Positions 1 through 6,917 of a DNA stretch of 64,000 nt are shown piece by piece. Location: contig NZ_CANKWH010000003.1 in NCBI RefSeq assembly GCF_947487305.1, forward strand, positions 1-64,000, given 5' to 3'. The position numbers and the translations under genes were made by a program. This DNA comes from an uncultured Paracoccus sp. Its GTDB lineage: Bacteria > Pseudomonadota > Alphaproteobacteria > Rhodobacterales > Rhodobacteraceae. The notes under the pieces are model-generated. The model was not told the origin of the DNA and searched no databases. It saw only the letters and a program-made list of their open reading frames with translations. Position 1 is the stretch's first letter. Every line of letters begins with the position of its first letter.

Positions 1-443
1 TTGGGGAAGGGTCACATGGGTCAAATCTCAATGGAAATTACGCGCCAACCCGGGTCAGTTCTGGGTGGAAATCAACACTCACGGTTGAGTCTCTCTCAGT
101 TATCGACAAACGTCGGCAGCGAGTATGGACAGCGGTTATCTGCTTAACCCCTCAGGACGCATTTGACTGCTATACTGAATAGACCATGCCTTTTCAGACG
201 TTAGCGGTACAAGTTCCACATAATCAATTTTGACCTTAGCACGGTTTGCCAGCGCGACGCCGGCGCAGCACCCCCCAAGCTTCCTAGTTCGAGGCGATTC
301 CGCTGTTGTTGTCACCGCTCCCATGGCGCGCGGATGTAGCAAGTTTTGTAGCAAAACGTGTAGCAAAATGCTACGGTTTCATGGCCGATCAACTGGTAAA
401 ATATTGAAATCTAACAAATTAATGAAATGCAGTCTGGATAATT
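1..443. other. Gene-poor left edge, possible end of an integrated element
   Basis: I see no convincing gene here; the short open frames lack ribosome binding sites and recognisable motifs. The stretch is visibly AT-richer than the chromosome to its right, especially 335-443, and it ends exactly at the 3' end of the tRNA-Ala gene. That position and composition suggest the terminal part of a mobile element integrated at the tRNA, whose integrase would lie outside the window to the left. This is inference; no integrase or second attachment core is visible here. Confidence 0.4.
335..374. repeat. Three 12-bp-spaced TGTAGCAA direct repeats ending in an inverted repeat
   Basis: TGTAGCAA occurs at 335-342, 347-354 and 359-366 with exact 12-bp periodicity. 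The last copy continues into a palindrome, GTAGCA-aaa-TGCTAC, at 360-374. The array lies about 70 bp from the tRNA-Ala 3' end. Direct repeats of this kind near a tRNA attachment site are typical arm-type binding sites for a tyrosine recombinase or excisionase, so that is the favoured reading. Nothing here proves the protein that binds. Confidence 0.5.
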
Positions 444-519
444 TGGTGGAGCCAAGGGGAGTCGAACCCCTGGCCTCATCATTGCGAACGATGCGCTCTA
501 CCAACTGAGCTATGGCCCC
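444..519 (-). tRNA. tRNA-Ala (anticodon CGC)
   Basis: The complement folds as a standard 76-nt tRNA with encoded CCA at 446-444. The acceptor stem is GGGGCCA paired with TGGCTCC, with one G-U pair. The D-arm has GCTCAGTTGGTAGAGC, the anticodon loop TTCGCAA gives anticodon CGC, and the T-loop is TTCGACT. CGC reads the Ala codon GCG. The T-arm and 3' end face the AT-rich left edge, which is where tRNA-targeting integrases insert. Confidence 0.95.
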
Positions 520-563
520 ACAGCACGCGGTTCTAGCCTGCGCAGGCTGATTGTCAAGCCATG

Positions 564-893
564 TCAGCCGGCGACGCGGGTGCAATCGAAGCTGTCGCCG
601 GACTGGTGCGAGAACCAGGTCATGCTCCGATCGGTCACGTTCTGCAGCGACATGCGGTTGCCATTGGCCAGCGTGATCTGGGTCGCACCGCTGGCGGTGC
701 GGAGGAATTCGGTGATCGCGATCGGCTCGTCCTCGTTCGAGGGCAGGTAGCCGTCGGGCAGGAAGGTCATCACCGTCACGCCGCAGTCCCAGCTGCCCAT
801 GAAGGCGAAATCGGCGGGGTAGGTGGGGCCGGGCGCGGGCGCGCAGGCGGCCAGCAGGGCGGCGAGAGGCAGAAGTGCAACGCAGCGAGGCAT
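564..893 (-). CDS. Small predicted lipoprotein
   Basis: A 109-residue protein. The N-terminus has a short hydrophobic signal ending in the lipobox LAAC, so it is probably acylated by Lgt and anchored to a membrane on the periplasmic side. The mature part contains an FMGSWDCG motif and a late Cys, which could form a disulfide. The chosen start has AAGGAG just upstream; an in-frame ATG 45 bp further upstream would hide the signal peptide. I do not recognise a named family. It lies between tRNA-Ala and trxC on the same strand as trxC. Function unknown. Confidence 0.75.
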   Translation of the reverse strand: MPRCVALLPLAALLAACAPAPGPTYPADFAFMGSWDCGVTVMTFLPDGYLPSNEDEPIAITEFLRTASGATQITLANGNRMSLQNVTDRSMTWFSHQSGDSFDCTRVAG

Positions 894-959
894 GGGGGCT
901 CCTTTCGCGAGTCGGATGGCGGCGATGATACGCCGCAAGTCGCCGATCTCGAACGGAAA

Positions 960-1403
960 TCAGCGCCGCCCGACTGCCGCCTCAGCAAAGCGGACCAGAT
1001 CGGCGGCGGGGCGGGCGCCGGCCTCGCGGGCCAGTTCGCGGCCACCGCGGAAGAGGATGAAGGCAGGGATCCCGCGGATGGCCCAACGCTGGCTGGCGGC
1101 CGGTTCACGCTCGGTATCGATCTTCGCAAGGCGGACGCGACCTTTCAGCGTGAGTGCGGCCTTGTCGAACTCGGGCGCCATCTGCCGGCAAGGCCCGCAC
1201 CAGGGCGCCCAGAAATCCACCAGCAGCGGCACCTGGTCGGTCTTCGCGGCCTTCTCGAGCGTCCTGGCATCGACGGCAACGGGCTTCCCCGGCATCAGTG
1301 CCACGCCGCAGGTGCCGCATTTGGGATCCTGGGCAAGCTTCTCGGCCGGCACGGCATTGGTCTGCCCACAATCGAGACAGGTCAGTTTCAGCTTCTCGGC
1401 CAT
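960..1403 (-). CDS. trxC: Thioredoxin 2 (zinc-binding thioredoxin)
   Basis: 147 residues, the usual size for TrxC. The N-terminus has two CxxC pairs (CLDCG near residue 9 and CGTCG near residue 29) that form the zinc ribbon specific to thioredoxin 2. The thioredoxin fold follows, with active site WCGPC around residue 68 and the cis-proline segment GIPAF. It reduces protein disulfides in the cytoplasm and in this family is often linked to oxidative stress. The zinc module and active site are both intact. Confidence 0.92.
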   Translation of the reverse strand: MAEKLKLTCLDCGQTNAVPAEKLAQDPKCGTCGVALMPGKPVAVDARTLEKAAKTDQVPLLVDFWAPWCGPCRQMAPEFDKAALTLKGRVRLAKIDTEREPAASQRWAIRGIPAFILFRGGRELAREAGARPAADLVRFAEAAVGRR

Positions 1404-1478
1404 GCGCGGGTTCCCCGGTTGTTGAAAGCGTTATCTGGGGGCTTGTGGCGGCGTTGCAAGGATTGGTGGGCGGTGGCG

Positions 1479-1646
1479 TTATTCCGGGATCGCGCTGGTC
1501 CCGCCGCGCACCACCAGATCAAAGCGCGGCAACCCGGCATGGGCCGAGGCCAGCGCGACAGCCTGACGCGCGGTGGCCCGGATCTCGGGCAGGATGCGGG
1601 TCAGCTGATGCCGCGCGTTCAGAAGATGGAGGTGCCAGATCGTCAT
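1479..1646 (-). pseudogene. N-terminal remnant of a DUF2268-type putative Zn-protease
   Basis: A 55-codon frame starting MTIWHLHLLNA and ending in VVRGG then IPE before a stop. This matches, from memory, only the N-terminal strand-helix-strand part of DUF2268 putative zinc proteases, which run to roughly 180-280 residues and carry an HExxH site further on. No continuation appears in any frame between the stop at 1479 and trxC. The gene seems truncated at its 3' end, probably during rearrangement near the adjacent low-GC insertion. Family assignment rests on a short match. Confidence 0.5.
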
Positions 1647-1801
1647 GGAGCGGAGTTTCGCAGGTTCGGCGGAGGGGCGCCAGCGGGATCGGGCGGCGGG
1701 TCCTGGGCTTCGGCGGGGCGTTGCGCAACGGCGGCGTGCGGTGGGTGTTGCGTCGGAGGAGGGGTGAGGGGCGACAGGGCCAGCAAATACTGGGGATGGG
1801 G

Positions 1802-1845
1802 GTGCACAGGGCGTGCACAGGGGGTGCACGGAGGGTGCACTGGGA
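1802..1845. repeat. Four tandem 11-bp GTGCAC units
   Basis: GTGCAC, itself a 6-bp palindrome, recurs at 1802, 1813, 1824 and 1835 with exact 11-bp spacing. The units are GTGCACAGGGC, GTGCACAGGGG, GTGCACGGAGG and GTGCACTGGGA. One unit is close to one helical turn, so a protein could bind all four on the same DNA face. No gene spans the array credibly. It could be a regulator-binding iteron array or simple slippage. Confidence 0.75.
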
Positions 1846-1928
1846 TGGGGATTTGAGTTGATTGGGGACGGATCTCGTCCTAGGCCAGACAATCATGGCT
1901 TGCACAGTTGGATCCTCGGTTGGGGCCG

Positions 1929-1999
1929 AAGTAGGTGCTACTTGTTGTTAGTCGCGAGGCCACTTCGAACGAAGTATCCTCGTTGAGGTTTCACCTCAA
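1929..1999. repeat. Three consecutive short perfect inverted repeats
   Basis: AAGTAG-gtg-CTACTT at 1929-1943, ACTTCG-aa-CGAAGT at 1962-1975 and TTGAGGT-ttc-ACCTCAA at 1983-1999. The arms are unrelated to one another. They lie just upstream of the candidate cassette promoter, inside the 1647-2041 stretch that otherwise has no gene. Operators for the XRE protein, small RNA hairpins, or terminators closing off the cassette are all possible. Confidence 0.55.
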
Positions 2000-2041
2000 T
2001 TCACAGCGGGCGATTAAATATTGCTGAAAGCGATATTTTAC

Positions 2042-2071
2042 TTGACGAGACAGCTGTACCGAGCCTAAAGC
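2042..2071 (+). promoter_or_regulatory. Candidate sigma-70-like promoter of the retron-like cassette
   Basis: TTGACG at 2042-2047 and TAAAGC at 2066-2071, 18 bp apart, follow an AT-rich stretch (2011-2043). The predicted transcript would start near 2079-2081, just before the proposed 5' pairing arm of the structured RNA. The match to consensus is moderate, and no start-site data exist. Confidence 0.4.
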
Positions 2072-2079
2072 TGTAATTG

Positions 2080-2321
2080 TGATGAACCTTGCATATACAG
2101 AACCCGACGCAAACTGGGGCCAGAGGCCCTGTGAAGGTCTAGTGCCTTCGACTCACACCTGCGTCTCGGGGCGGGGGCTGGCCGCGCGCCGCACCCATCC
2201 GGGGTTGGGTGCGGCATGTAAGGGGTCAAACGCCGCTGATCTTGAACCTCATTCCTACGGGGGCCAGCGCTTGTGCTGGTCGGAACTGAGGAACTACTCT
2301 CATGTGCAAGAAGAACGTTCA
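2080..2321 (+). ncRNA. Candidate retron msr-msd structured RNA
   Basis: The segment upstream of the HTH and RT genes has dense pairing potential and no convincing long frame. Flanking arms: 2088-2096 (CTTGCATAT) pairs with 2302-2310 (ATGTGCAAG) with one G-U, and can extend as 2083-2087 with 2317-2321 across a 6-nt bulge; these would be the a1/a2 arms. Inside, 2103-2110 pairs with 2161-2170 (2-nt bulge) and encloses hairpins at 2116-2130 and 2133-2149. A perfect 10-bp hairpin lies at 2188-2215. A long hairpin at 2247-2291 has 16 pairs with two bulges and could be the msd stem. In known retrons the reverse transcriptase primes from a guanosine near a1 and copies the msd part into DNA. The boundaries and the branch G are not determined. 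Confidence 0.6.
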
Positions 2322-2427
2322 GCACCAGCGGCGGCATCGCAAGCTACCTTCGAAGCGGCGATACGTCTATATCGCAATTCTGATTGGGCTCCGCATCTGG
2401 GACTTGATCAGCAGACATTGGGAGTGA
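2302..2427 (+). CDS. 41-residue basic/hydrophobic small protein, candidate effector
   Basis: ATG at 2302 is preceded by GAGGA (2288-2292), 9 bp away. Residues 1-20 are strongly basic with many Lys, Arg and His. Residues 21-36 (YVYIAILIGLRIWDLI) form a short hydrophobic or amphipathic segment, and the protein ends HWE. This pattern resembles small membrane-active peptides and toxins, but I recognise no family. The Shine-Dalgarno lies in the 3' strand of the 2247-2291 hairpin, and the start codon is the first base of the proposed a2 arm, so folding of the RNA should block translation. It precedes the HTH gene by 57 bp. It could be a chance frame, but the ribosome site and amino-acid pattern argue otherwise. 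Confidence 0.5.
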   Translation: MCKKNVQHQRRHRKLPSKRRYVYIAILIGLRIWDLISRHWE

Positions 2428-2435
2428 ATCCCAGT
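2417..2435. promoter_or_regulatory. Inverted repeat between the small ORF and the HTH gene
   Basis: ATTGGGA-gtgaa-TCCCAGT is palindromic as DNA except for one pair, which can form a T-G wobble in RNA. It overlaps the small ORF stop codon (2425-2427) and sits 50 bp before the HTH start. It could be an operator for the XRE protein or an RNA hairpin that separates expression of the small ORF from the HTH-RT pair. Confidence 0.35.
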
Positions 2436-2484
2436 GCGATCGAGGACAGCGGCGGTGACCCCTTCACAGCCCTTTGGTGCGGAG

Positions 2485-2814
2485 ATGTCTAGCCAGAAGA
2501 AGACTATGATCAGCGAGGCACTTAAGCTGGCTCGCCTGTATTGGGGCTACTCGCAGACTGAGATGTCGCAAGCGACCGGCATTTCGCAAGCGATGATTTC
2601 TGAGATTGAGCGCGGCACCAAAGCAGTTACGCTCGAAACATTGGATCGCTATAGTGAAGCGCTTGGTGTCAGGAAGTCGGATCTGTTGTTTTTCGCTGAG
2701 GAGATTGAGGGGCAGGCGCCGATTCGGAAGGGTCGCCTGATTATTGCTGAGAAGGCCCTGCGAATACTCAACAAGTTGAAGCCTGAGGAGAATCGCGGTG
2801 CAAAGGCTCCGTAG
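2485..2814 (+). CDS. XRE-family helix-turn-helix protein paired with the reverse transcriptase
   Basis: 109 residues from ATG 2485. A Cro/C1-type HTH covers about residues 11-70, with helix 2 at SQTEMSQA (23-30) and the recognition helix SQAMISEIER (34-43). The following VTLETLDRYSEALGV and DLLFFAEE are typical of XRE proteins found next to retron-like reverse transcriptases. The C-terminus is a basic helix. It is a single-domain DNA-binding protein, likely a repressor or antitoxin-like partner. The start is uncertain: the GGAG before 2485 is too close, ATG 2506 has only AGAAGA, and a GTG at 2434 is also in frame. The 3' end overlaps the RT gene by 17 bp, which implies coupled translation. 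Base composition is lower in GC than the chromosome. Confidence 0.85.
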   Translation: MSSQKKTMISEALKLARLYWGYSQTEMSQATGISQAMISEIERGTKAVTLETLDRYSEALGVRKSDLLFFAEEIEGQAPIRKGRLIIAEKALRILNKLKPEENRGAKAP

Positions 2815-3862
2815 GTCCCGATCACTCGAACGGTATTCCCTCGATAGATCGCCATTCGCGCAGCGGCCGACCCAGCGTGATGTTGCCGAGCTCTTGCGAG
2901 AAACCAAGGATACTCTACAGAAGTTGGCGACCCCACGGTTCAAGGAGCAGTTCTTAGTTCGGAGAACAATTGAGTCAGGCGGGAAGAAACGAAATTTGGT
3001 TTATCCCGTAGCTCGCCTTCGTGCTGTACACGAGCGGCTCAGGTTTCAGCTCGCAAAGATATTTCAGCCGAGCTACTTGATGAGCCCGCGGGTCGGCAGA
3101 GCCCAGCGAGACAATTCTAAAGCGCATCTGAATTCTGCGGAATATCTGACCTTAGACCTCAAGCAGTTTTATCCTTCGACCACGCGTGCCATGATCCGCG
3201 AGTCTTTGATTGGGCAGTTTGGAATGGCCGCGGATGTGGCCGGCCTGATCGCACATCTTGCAACTGCCGATGACTGTGCCTGTTTTGGTTCGCCTCTCAC
3301 GCCGGTCCTAGCGTCCTTAGTTCATCGACCCATGTTTGACGCTATCGCAGACCTCTGTATTGAATACGATCTCAGCTACACCGTTTGGGTGGACGATCTT
3401 ACCATCTCCGGAGAATGTATCCCCGGAGAATTCCGATCCAAAATCCGACAAATTATCTCAAGGTACGGGCTGCGATCCCATAAACTTCGCTATAGGACAG
3501 GGAATCGTGTCGTTTTCATCACTGGTGTAGGCGTGGTGGGTTCGGTTCTAGTGGTGCCACGAAGTTTGGAAAAACGTAGCAAGGAACTGTGGGATGAACT
3601 CAAAGCATGCGAGTCCTTCGCTTCAATCGACGACGCTTCGACGCGCTTGTTAGCGCATCTTGGTGGAATACGATATGTTGTAGGTCGTGGATCCGCGAGA
3701 TGGAAAAAGTTGTCCGATGAGATGAACTCGATCCGCCAGAAGCGAAGAAAGGCGTATCTCGCTAACGTGGCGCACCTTACAGCTGAGACAACCGGCTTAC
3801 GATACCTTTCAGAGGAAGAAAAAGAAGCGCGAAAGGAAGAGATCGACGCGATCGCTTTCTAA
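2798..3862 (+). CDS. Retron-like reverse transcriptase
   Basis: 354 residues from a GTG start with a strong GAGGAG 7 bp upstream, inside the end of the HTH gene. RT motifs in order: an N-terminal helical region, NSKAH at 106-110 (variant of the retron region X NAxxH), LDLKQFYPST at 119-128 with catalytic Asp120, GSPLTPVLASL at 164-174, WVDDLTIS at 197-204 with catalytic Asp199-Asp200, and ITGVGVV at 241-247 (variant of the retron region Y VTG). The C-terminal thumb is very basic (RQKRRKAYLAN). These motifs place it with retron RTs rather than group II intron maturases; no maturase or endonuclease domain is present. It should copy the upstream structured RNA into msDNA. The WVDD in place of the usual YADD is unusual. 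Retron cassettes commonly act in phage defence. Confidence 0.88.
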   Translation: MQRLRRSRSLERYSLDRSPFAQRPTQRDVAELLRETKDTLQKLATPRFKEQFLVRRTIESGGKKRNLVYPVARLRAVHERLRFQLAKIFQPSYLMSPRVGRAQRDNSKAHLNSAEYLTLDLKQFYPSTTRAMIRESLIGQFGMAADVAGLIAHLATADDCACFGSPLTPVLASLVHRPMFDAIADLCIEYDLSYTVWVDDLTISGECIPGEFRSKIRQIISRYGLRSHKLRYRTGNRVVFITGVGVVGSVLVVPRSLEKRSKELWDELKACESFASIDDASTRLLAHLGGIRYVVGRGSARWKKLSDEMNSIRQKRRKAYLANVAHLTAETTGLRYLSEEEKEARKEEIDAIAF

Positions 3863-4250
3863 TACACCCAACGGCTCCCGGATCGCGTACACTCAATATG
3901 CCGTTTGAAATTGTGTGAACTACACCAAGTGCATCGAGTTAAGTGCGCTTTGCTTTTGGTGATCTAATAGATCATATTGCGGCTTGACGCTTGAGCGTCG
4001 GATTGTCAATTTCCGGTCGTAAGTTAACGCCGAACGGCCGTTCGATATAGTTGCGCCATAAAGGTGCTTGGCTCAACCGCCTCAGCGGCAGCCCGCGGTC
4101 GGCCGCTGGCCCTCGGGCGGGTGAGGGTGGTGACGCCGCTTTTTCACAGCTCTTACTGGAGCCGTATAGGTGCCTTGTACGGCCGCCTCCGCGACCCTCA
4201 GCGGTCGCAGGCTTGCCCTTGGTCGGGCGCAGGTGAGAGAGAAGCCCCCC
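3863..4250. other. Intergenic right flank of the cassette with short palindromes
   Basis: There is no convincing gene. 3863-4045 keeps the low GC of the cassette and holds three perfect short inverted repeats: GATCT-aat-AGATC at 3961-3973, GACGCT-tg-AGCGTC at 3986-3999, and the 14-bp palindrome CGAACGGCCGTTCG at 4031-4044. From about 4046 the GC rises sharply to chromosomal level. 4046-4250 contains a hairpin GCCGTA...TACGGC at 4161-4183 and two copies of CTCAGCGG. This GC-rich part could be a dispersed repeat or the downstream region of ftsK. Confidence 0.45.
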
Positions 4251-6902
4251 TCACACCTCCGGCACCAGCACCTCGCGTTTCCCCACATGGTTGGCGCTGC
4301 TGACGACCCCCTGCTCCTCCATCTGCTCCACCAGCCTTGCGGCCTTGTTATAGCCGATGGCGAGTTTGCGCTGGATATAGCTGGTCGAGCATTTGCGGTC
4401 CTTGGCGACGATCATCACCGCCTGATCGTAGAGGGCATCGTCGCTGCCATCGCCGCCGAGGCCCAGAACGGCGTCGATATCCGAGGCGACCTCGTCTTCG
4501 GGGCCCTCGACCACGCCGGATTTGTAGCTCGGGGGGCCGAAGCTCTTGAGGTGGTTCACCACCTCCTCGACCTCCTCGTCGCTGACGAAGGGGCCGTGGA
4601 TGCGGGTGATGCGGCTGCCGGTGCCCATGTAGAGCATGTCGCCCTGGCCCAGAAGCTGCTCGGCCCCCTGTTCGCCCAGGATGGTGCGGCTGTCGATCTT
4701 CGAGGTCACCTGGAAGCTGATCCGGGTGGGGAAGTTCGCCTTGATCGTGCCGGTGATGACATCGACCGAGGGGCGCTGCGTCGCCATGATGAGGTGGATG
4801 CCGCTGGCGCGGGCCATCTGTGCCAGGCGCTGGATGCAGGCCTCGATCTCCTTGCCTGCGACCATCATCAGGTCGGCCATCTCGTCGACGATGACGACGA
4901 TATAGGGCAGGCTCTCGGGGGCGAATTCCTCGGTCTCGAAGACCGGCTCGCCGGTATCCTCGTCAAAGCCGGTCTGGACGGTGCGGCGGAACATCTCGTT
5001 CTTCGACAGCGCCTCGCGGACGCGGCCGTTATAGCCCTCGATGTTGCGCACGCCCATCTTGGACATCTTGCGATAGCGGTCCTCCATCTCGCTGACGACC
5101 CATTTCAGCGCGACGACGGCCTTCTTGGGGTCGGTCACGACCGGGGAGAGAAGGTGCGGGATGCCGTCATAGACCGACAGTTCCAGCATCTTCGGGTCGA
5201 TCATGATCAGCCGGCATTCATCCGGCGTCAGCTTGTAGAGAAGCGACAGGATCATGGTGTTGATCGCCACCGACTTGCCCGAGCCGGTGGTGCCGGCGAT
5301 CAGCAGGTGGGGCATCTTGGCGAGGTTCGCCACCACCGGATCGCCGCCGATATCCTTGCCGAGCGCCAAGGGCAGCGGGTGGCTGCCATCGCCGAAGGCG
5401 CGGGCCGAGAGGATCTCGCGCAGCACCACCTTTTCGCGGCGCTGGTTCGGCAGTTCGATACCGATGACGGTGCGGCCCGGAACGGTCGAGACGCGGGCCG
5501 AGAGCGCCGACATTGAGCGCGCGATGTCATCGGCCAGGCCGATCACCCGGCTGGCCTTCAGCCCCGGTGCGGGTTCCAACTCGTAAAGCGTGACCACCGG
5601 ACCGGGCCGGACCTCGGTGATCTGGCCCTTGACGCCGTAATCGTCCAGCACGGCCTCGAGCATGCGGGCGTTTTCCTGCAGCGATTCCTGGCTCATCTGG
5701 TGCTGCGGGCTGGCCACCGCTGCGGTCAGCAGCGACAGCGGCGGGCGTTCATAGGCGCTGGTGGATTCGTCAAAGCGGAGCGCGGGTTGGGCCTCGGCCT
5801 GGGCCTGACGCGAGGGGGCAGGGGGCTTGGCCTTGGGCGGCATCACCACGCGGGCGGTCTCGGCGCCGAAGGGGCGGGCCTCGGCGGGTTCGATCTCGTC
5901 GATCTCGCGTTCGGGCTGGCTGCGGCCGCCGTCGCGGGCCAGCCGCGCGGCCACGGTCGCCAGCACCGAGGGGCGGTTGCCATGGGATTTGATGGCGTCG
6001 CTGATGCGGTGGTTGACCTCTTCGGCCGAGGGTGCCTCGCCGTCGTAATGGGCGCTGCGATCGACCAGTTCCGGCTCGGGCCAGTCCTCGGTCAGCTTCT
6101 CCATCGGCTCGGTTGCGGCGGGCTGGCCGCGCAGCCGGGCCATCAGGCCCATGCGCGCCTCGGTGAAGGTGGGCGCATCGGGAACAGCCGAAGCGCGCTG
6201 ACGCTTCTCGGCCCGCTTCTCGCGCAGGCGTTGGGCGGTCTGGGATGACAAGACCGCACCGCGACCGGCCAGCCGCATGGCGCCGTCATAGGCCGTCACC
6301 AGCCCGATGACAAAGCGCCGCCACAGCTGGCGCAGCTCGGTCCGGTCGAAGCCGAGGACGAAGGCGGAAAAGGCCAGCGCACCGGCGGCGACCAGAAGAG
6401 CCGCGATCTTGATGCCGACATGCGGGCTGAAGGGCAGGATATTCAGGATCGCGCCCATCACCATGTCGCCGAAATGGCCGCCAAGGCCATAATTCTGCGC
6501 CCATTCGGCGGGCGGCACCATCGAGGTGGCGTAAATCGACCAGAGCGCCACGGCGATCGGCAGGAAGATCGCGCGCACGATTCGCTCTTCCCCCCGGTGC
6601 AGCATCAGGCGCAGGCCCCAGACCACCGCGCCGACGACCAGACCCCAGGCGCCATAACCGGCAATCATCATCAGCGGCGAGGCGATATAGGCGCCGAAGG
6701 TGCCCAGCAGGTTCTCGGCCGGCTGGTCGGTGGCCGAGAGGAAGCTCGGATCATCGGGGGACCAGCTCGACAGCATCATCGCGACGATGACGCCCAGCAG
6801 CACCAATCCGCCGCCCAGCAGTTCCTTGCCGCGCCGTTCCAGCGCTGCCTGCGTCGTCTGATCGAACAGCGGATCGCGGTGTTTCGCCTGCCAGCTTGCC
6901 AT
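4251..6902 (-). CDS. ftsK: FtsK DNA translocase
   Basis: 883 residues. The N-terminal ~190 residues contain about four membrane helices that anchor the protein at the septum. A Pro/Glu/Arg-rich linker follows, then the RecA-like motor with Walker A (GTTGSGKS), Walker B ([12 protein letters not shown]) and the ATQRPS segment. The C-terminal ~65 residues are the winged-helix gamma domain ([25 protein letters not shown]), which reads chromosome polarity sequences and activates XerCD recombination. It pumps DNA to resolve the terminus during division. Length and all domains fit a complete gene. It converges with the reverse transcriptase cassette. Confidence 0.95.
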   Translation of the reverse strand: MASWQAKHRDPLFDQTTQAALERRGKELLGGGLVLLGVIVAMMLSSWSPDDPSFLSATDQPAENLLGTFGAYIASPLMMIAGYGAWGLVVGAVVWGLRLMLHRGEERIVRAIFLPIAVALWSIYATSMVPPAEWAQNYGLGGHFGDMVMGAILNILPFSPHVGIKIAALLVAAGALAFSAFVLGFDRTELRQLWRRFVIGLVTAYDGAMRLAGRGAVLSSQTAQRLREKRAEKRQRASAVPDAPTFTEARMGLMARLRGQPAATEPMEKLTEDWPEPELVDRSAHYDGEAPSAEEVNHRISDAIKSHGNRPSVLATVAARLARDGGRSQPEREIDEIEPAEARPFGAETARVVMPPKAKPPAPSRQAQAEAQPALRFDESTSAYERPPLSLLTAAVASPQHQMSQESLQENARMLEAVLDDYGVKGQITEVRPGPVVTLYELEPAPGLKASRVIGLADDIARSMSALSARVSTVPGRTVIGIELPNQRREKVVLREILSARAFGDGSHPLPLALGKDIGGDPVVANLAKMPHLLIAGTTGSGKSVAINTMILSLLYKLTPDECRLIMIDPKMLELSVYDGIPHLLSPVVTDPKKAVVALKWVVSEMEDRYRKMSKMGVRNIEGYNGRVREALSKNEMFRRTVQTGFDEDTGEPVFETEEFAPESLPYIVVIVDEMADLMMVAGKEIEACIQRLAQMARASGIHLIMATQRPSVDVITGTIKANFPTRISFQVTSKIDSRTILGEQGAEQLLGQGDMLYMGTGSRITRIHGPFVSDEEVEEVVNHLKSFGPPSYKSGVVEGPEDEVASDIDAVLGLGGDGSDDALYDQAVMIVAKDRKCSTSYIQRKLAIGYNKAARLVEQMEEQGVVSSANHVGKREVLVPEV

Positions 6903-6917
6903 GATCCTTACCCTTCC

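Noticed and set aside
335..374. Possible CRISPR or origin iterons
   Set aside because: Only three short units; the position beside a tRNA favours recombinase arm sites.
1802..1845. Possible CRISPR array
   Set aside because: Units are 11 bp without spacers; no cas genes in the window.
561..1856. Plus-strand frames of 200-431 codons
   Set aside because: They overlap trxC and the lipoprotein on the other strand and lack any recognised motif.
1643..1905. Pro/His/Cys-rich minus-strand frames over the 11-bp repeats
   Set aside because: Their sequence simply reflects the GTGCAC tandem units and GC-rich DNA; no ribosome site.
2079..2492. A 137-codon plus-strand frame starting in the RNA region
   Set aside because: It overlaps the proposed RNA and small ORF in another frame, has no good ribosome site and no protein-like pattern.
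2798..3862. Group II intron maturase
   Set aside because: No maturase X domain or HNH endonuclease, no intron RNA domains around it; the HTH partner and region X/Y motifs fit retrons.
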